DNA from: Chondrosia reniformis
Lineage: Eukaryota; Porifera; Demospongiae; Chondrillida; Chondrillidae
Assembly (NCBI GenBank): GCA_947172415.1
Contig: OX359199.1
Span: 2,010,001-2,074,000 of the forward strand
Length of the DNA stretch: 64,000 nucleotides
Direction of reading: 5' to 3'
The notes under the pieces were generated by a model. That model saw only the letters and a program-made list of their open reading frames with translations. It was not told the DNA's origin and did not search any database. Numbering within the stretch: the first letter of the stretch is position 1; the number at the start of each line of letters is the position of its first letter. The position numbers and the translations under genes were made by a program. Positions 60,170 to 64,000 of this stretch are shown here, piece after piece.

Positions 60170-60980
60170 CCCTACTTTTAACTTCATTTTTGAATGTTTT
60201 TATTTAACTTGTATTGCTCCTTTTTTCTTGTTAATATTTGTTTTGAAAGTTTTCTTGGCGAAAACTCGAAATAAAGTAGCAGAATAGACGATATAATAGA
60301 GAGCTCTAAATTAAAAAATGGCGTCCGAAAAGATCCCAAATTTGATAAGATGTTTTCTACCGTTCTTTAACATTCAGTTTAGGATATTAAAGGGTCCATA
60401 ATCGTTAAGAATACGACTGTATATAGGCCCTGCAAAGCGACTAAGAAATTCGATCGCGGGTAACGGCAGTACCACAAATATTACTCATTCGGGTTACTTA
60501 TTTTATATAGAGAGAATTTGAAACTTAATTAAAAAATGGCGTTCAAAGAGGCCCTAAATTTGGCACTTTCAAAAGTAACACGCTTCGGTTGGAGCGCGTT
60601 GAAATCTAGGGTAGCCTATTCCCTAGTTCGGAAACATTCATGACGATTTAGTATTTGTATGTACCTGCGTAAGTTCGCATGTTAGCGCTAGCTCATTTGA
60701 AAAAAGAAGAATAAGAAGAAGAAGAAGAAGAAGAAGAAAAAATGAGGAATTGCAGAATTTGGCCTATTTCGGTTTAACCACTTTGCGAAGGTTTTAGAGC
60801 ATCGTAACATGTTTTGGCGTTTAGAAAAGCATGCAAAAACGACTGCAAACACACGAATGCAACCGAAAATCTGAACGTTGTTGATTTATGAGGTGTTAAT
60901 TGATAATACATTGAATAGGGCGGCCATGTTTTTTTTCGGCCATCCCTACTTAGAGAGTACTACCGTACTCTCTGATATAG
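60170..60980. mobile_element. ~0.8-kb non-autonomous element, second copy
   Basis: Shares in order AACTTCATTTTTGAATGTTT, TTCTTGGCGA, AAAATGGCGTCCGAAAAGAT, GTAGCCTATTCCCTA, GGGCGGCCAT and the end GGCCATCCCTACT plus hairpin AGAGTACTACCGTACTCT with the element at 17100-17905. No transposase. Confidence 0.6.
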
Positions 60981-61142
60981 GTAAATGATGTTGAAAAGAT
61001 TATATATACGGGTTATTGGTGAGAGATGTTGAAGCTAATATTTGGTACATACAAGCACCCACAATGCATATCCTACGAATTATAGAAAAATCTAATTTAA
61101 TTCGTTATCAAACATCACATTTACAGTACATATAGCCAATCA

Positions 61143-63965
61143 CTAAATCAAGAATCTTTTATCAACCAAAGTCTTTTTGGCTACATTTCTCTTCCCAAAG
61201 TAGTCTCTAATGATAAACACAATCTGCAGAAACAGAAACAGAATCACATACATATGTGTACAGTAAGCAACATAACAGCATATTGTAGCCATGCACGACA
61301 CAATTACATACCCACTGTACAAGATAGGTAATAACAGCTGCTAATGTGAAGTTGTTGGCTGCAGCATCAATCACTGTGAACACCAACAGATCTTGGATGA
61401 ATAGATGAACCTCTTGTCCGAATAGGAGGACCTTGCTAAACACTGTTTCCTTCCCTAGATTGATGAACATGTAACCAGGACTTAGCCCCCAAATATGTAC
61501 TGGGTTTCTTGCATATAGTAATATCACAAGGGGGTATGATACAATATAGAACAATTTAGAGGCACAAGTTTGTTCAGTATGTTTGTTTGCTATTAAAAAT
61601 TAATAACAATTTGATTTTCTTCATATGCCCTACTCTCTCCACCCTAACAGAAACCCCCATACGTACATATATACATACATGTACATATAGAAGAAATTAG
61701 TCTGCCCTATGAGATACGTAGGTACTCTTACTTGCATAGAGTATTGATCTATCTTCTGGTTGGTGTATCTCAAAATCTAGAATCTTTTCCATCAATGTCT
61801 TATTTTGGTGAACATATGGCAGCTCTGGTATGACCTACACATTGAAGAACATGATAAATAACAGGCCTTAAAGTACTGACGTTAAAGACCATTCATAGTC
61901 TCATATACATAATAACTAGTGAATAAGAAAAGTTGAAGAGATAATTAGCAGCCTGCAAAGTATTCAAGGCTTTACAATAAAAGTATAGTAAAACCTGGTC
62001 TAATGTGGTTAAATTGGGACCAGCTGAACTTGGCCTTATTAAAGAAATGGTTGTGTTATGGAAAGCCTTATGTATGGCCAATTATATACGATTTTTCTTA
62101 GGACTTAAAGACCCAACCATAATTCGAAGCCGACTGCCTACATCGATTTTATTGGACGTACAAGTGTAGCAGAAGTGCAAGCAGTTAACAGTATCAGAAT
62201 TACTTTAACAGAGTGAAGATATTTAGTTTATGGAATACAGGAGACAATAGAAAGGGTAAGATGAACGTATACTTAACTTACCATTACACACCACATACAT
62301 CCATATCACATTTATGAATTTTAAGTATAGTGAGATAAAAATGTTTCTAGTGTACTAACTCAGAAATTAGTTAATATAAGACCTTGAAAAATATTAAAAT
62401 CAACTTACTTGGTCAATAAAAGAGGATAAAAAGGTATTCATGTGTAAGTATGCCTTAATTTGGTTGGAACTGAGAGTGTGGCTTGTTTTGGACTGTTCAG
62501 GTGACTACAAATAAATTAAAAGTACAAAGTGAAAAACTGTAAGATACCTATAATAATTTATCATTATTCTGTACATTTGAGTTACGTATGTACTGTATGT
62601 TTAAAAAATGTGTATTTAGATTCTCAAAAAGATACCAGAAAAATGTGACATAATAAGGATTTATGGGGTAGTAAGGGTTAAACTACTGAAGAAGACTCCT
62701 AGGTCAATATTCTGGCAAACAATAACACCAAAACTGTATCTTTAGACACTCAAAGGTACTAAGGTGATATTCAAAGGGTTTTGACCTACTGTGCTTCTAG
62801 GTGCTTCAAACTTTGTACGATGAAGTTCACAAGTATGTAACTTATGGTACACAATGTATTATACACTTCCATATTATCACAGTATCAGCTGAGACAAGTA
62901 ACTTTAAATATATGAGCTCTGGGACTGAACTCAAATGCAAGGTCTTCATGAAGAAAATGGCTGTAGTGTTTTAGTAGTTTCTTACGCATATACCTCTGAT
63001 TGTGAAGAAAGCAAAATAGTGTTAAAGTATTTTCTAAAATTGGTAGTGAAGGAAATCTCAAAAATCTGTTCATAACTGTCACCTAATCCTCGTTCAGCTA
63101 CTTGATTAGACTACAAACAAAACACCAAATGTACCTCACTTCATGGAACATGTAAAAGAGATTACTGTATGGCTGGAAATTTTGGCAGAGAATTAATTTT
63201 GGTCGATTGAAGGTTTTCAGAGCAAACCACCAATATTTCAACTGCCAATCTACACTGTACATAGAAGAATAACTGTCTTGTCAGTAAAATCGCCAAAGTA
63301 TAATCCCCAAATGCCATAATTTGAGAATTCCACTAAATATTCTTCTTGTCAAAATTTCCAGCCATACGATATGTGCACTGTATTGGTCATATACAAAACA
63401 TTTCCAAGGTACAAATAATATCAAATAAACATATCCTCTTTATAGGCTATCTAGCTAATAAAGTTGATTTATCTTCAAACATAATACAGCCAGTATATAG
63501 GTACAGGCATACGTATGTATATAACTATATGTAATGCAGTTTTCAAACTTCACCTACATATGCAAATATTCTGATGCAGTGTTTATTAGCTTGTACTTAC
63601 CTCTTCCTTCTTAAAGAAATCATTTATGGCCTTCATATCAGTATCAGCCTGACCATGCACAGACTTTCCATGGATATAGTAGCCATACTTATTATGTGAC
63701 AAGATAAGCACAGATATCTGCAGAGAGAATGCAATAACAGAAAGACATACATACGTATATCAACATAAGTATCAAAGGCAATACGTACAGTACTTCTATT
63801 AAACCTAAGAAATTCTGTTATTGCATATATCGTTTATTGTATAAATGGTACGAGTCATAAAAATAAACTGACAACATTACTTACATTTCCAATTGCACAA
63901 AGATCAGCAAACTGCTTTAATTTATGTTCAACAAACCTTTCATGAAATAGCACAATGTAAAGCCA
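61143..63965 (-). CDS. TMEM67: TMEM67/meckelin orthologue, C-terminal 7 exons (gene runs off the window)
   Basis: Exons are 63885-63965, 63601-63717, 62994-63110, 62409-62504, 61732-61834, 61312-61454 and 61143-61223, about 245 residues ending RNVAKKTLVDKRFLI. Family hallmarks in order: FHERFVEHKLKQFADLC, YGYYIHGKSVHGQADTDM, QIKAYLHMNTFLSSFIDQ, SKVLLFGQEVHLFIQDLLVF, FTLAAVITYLVQW and the LVDKRFLI terminus. Meckelin is a multi-pass receptor-like protein of the ciliary transition zone (MKS module). The visible part has one or two terminal membrane helices. The acceptor chosen at 61455 is the one that keeps phase. The N-terminal two thirds lie beyond 64000. Confidence 0.92.
63163..63371. mobile_element. 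Copy of the ~200-bp TACnGTATnGC MITE in a TMEM67 intron
   Basis: TACTGTATGGCTGGAAATTT and AAATTTCCAGCCATACGATA are inverted ends, matching the copies at 5161 and 22565. Confidence 0.7.
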
Positions 63966-64000
63966 CTATGGACAAGTGTATAAAAGAAAAGTGGTCGAGT

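Larger units (their letters stand above)
59636..61142. other. Intergenic region between the ANK-death gene and TMEM67, occupied by DNA elements
   Basis: Apart from the palindrome and element listed separately it contains GAAGAA runs (about 60705-60738). No exon is recognised. Confidence 0.5.

Overview
The window is animal nuclear DNA and most resembles a demosponge such as Amphimedon queenslandica. It is AT-rich and rich in GTACGTATA-type words. Its genes have many small exons, introns often of only 50-150 bp, and GT-AG borders that restore conserved protein frames. The gene set combines conserved metazoan orthologues with sponge-typical lineage-specific families (Ig/FN3 receptors, ANK-death proteins, stand-alone nucleoside phosphorylase-fold proteins). 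The species call is an inference; no database was searched.

Layout. 0-0.3 kb: fragment of an Ig-domain gene (+). 0.65-2.9 kb: CD225/dispanin membrane protein (-). 3.0-9.2 kb: ZNF277 orthologue (-), with a 29-bp minisatellite that starts exactly at one of its 5' splice sites. 9.7-11.1 kb: nucleoside phosphorylase-fold protein (-). 12.0-14.5 kb: Penelope-like retroelement (RT plus GIY-YIG) arranged as a near-perfect inverted pair, each arm with a hammerhead-ribozyme motif. 16.0-16.3 kb: isolated death-domain exon (-). 17.1-17.9 kb: non-autonomous DNA element. 18.0-28.4 kb: complete 19-exon FMNL-type formin (-), with a ~1.9-kb 24-bp minisatellite in intron 4. 30.1-33.2 kb: FUZ orthologue (+), C-terminal end not found. 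33.3-36.7 kb: repeats, including a 1.8-kb element with ~190-bp terminal inverted repeats. 36.8-38.7 kb: Ig-FN3-Ig receptor (-). 40.0-41.2 kb: decayed partial duplicate of that receptor, abutting a PARP catalytic fragment (+). 42.2-45.4 kb: MBD4-type DNA glycosylase without an MBD (-). 47.0-50.7 kb: 27-bp G-rich minisatellite. 51.0-59.6 kb: ~2,690-residue ankyrin-death protein (-) with 17 near-identical 297-bp units. 61.1-64.0 kb: C-terminal exons of TMEM67/meckelin (-), running off the window.

The genes do not form an operon. Two themes recur. FUZ (CPLANE planar-polarity/ciliogenesis effector) and TMEM67 (ciliary transition zone) are both cilium genes. The CD225 protein, the phosphorylase-fold protein, the death-domain exon, the ANK-death giant, the Ig/FN3 receptor and the PARP fragment belong to families often used in immune-like signalling. 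Both themes are suggestions from family identity only. Exon models were built by hand from splice signals and frame; phases close in every complete model, but no transcript evidence was available.
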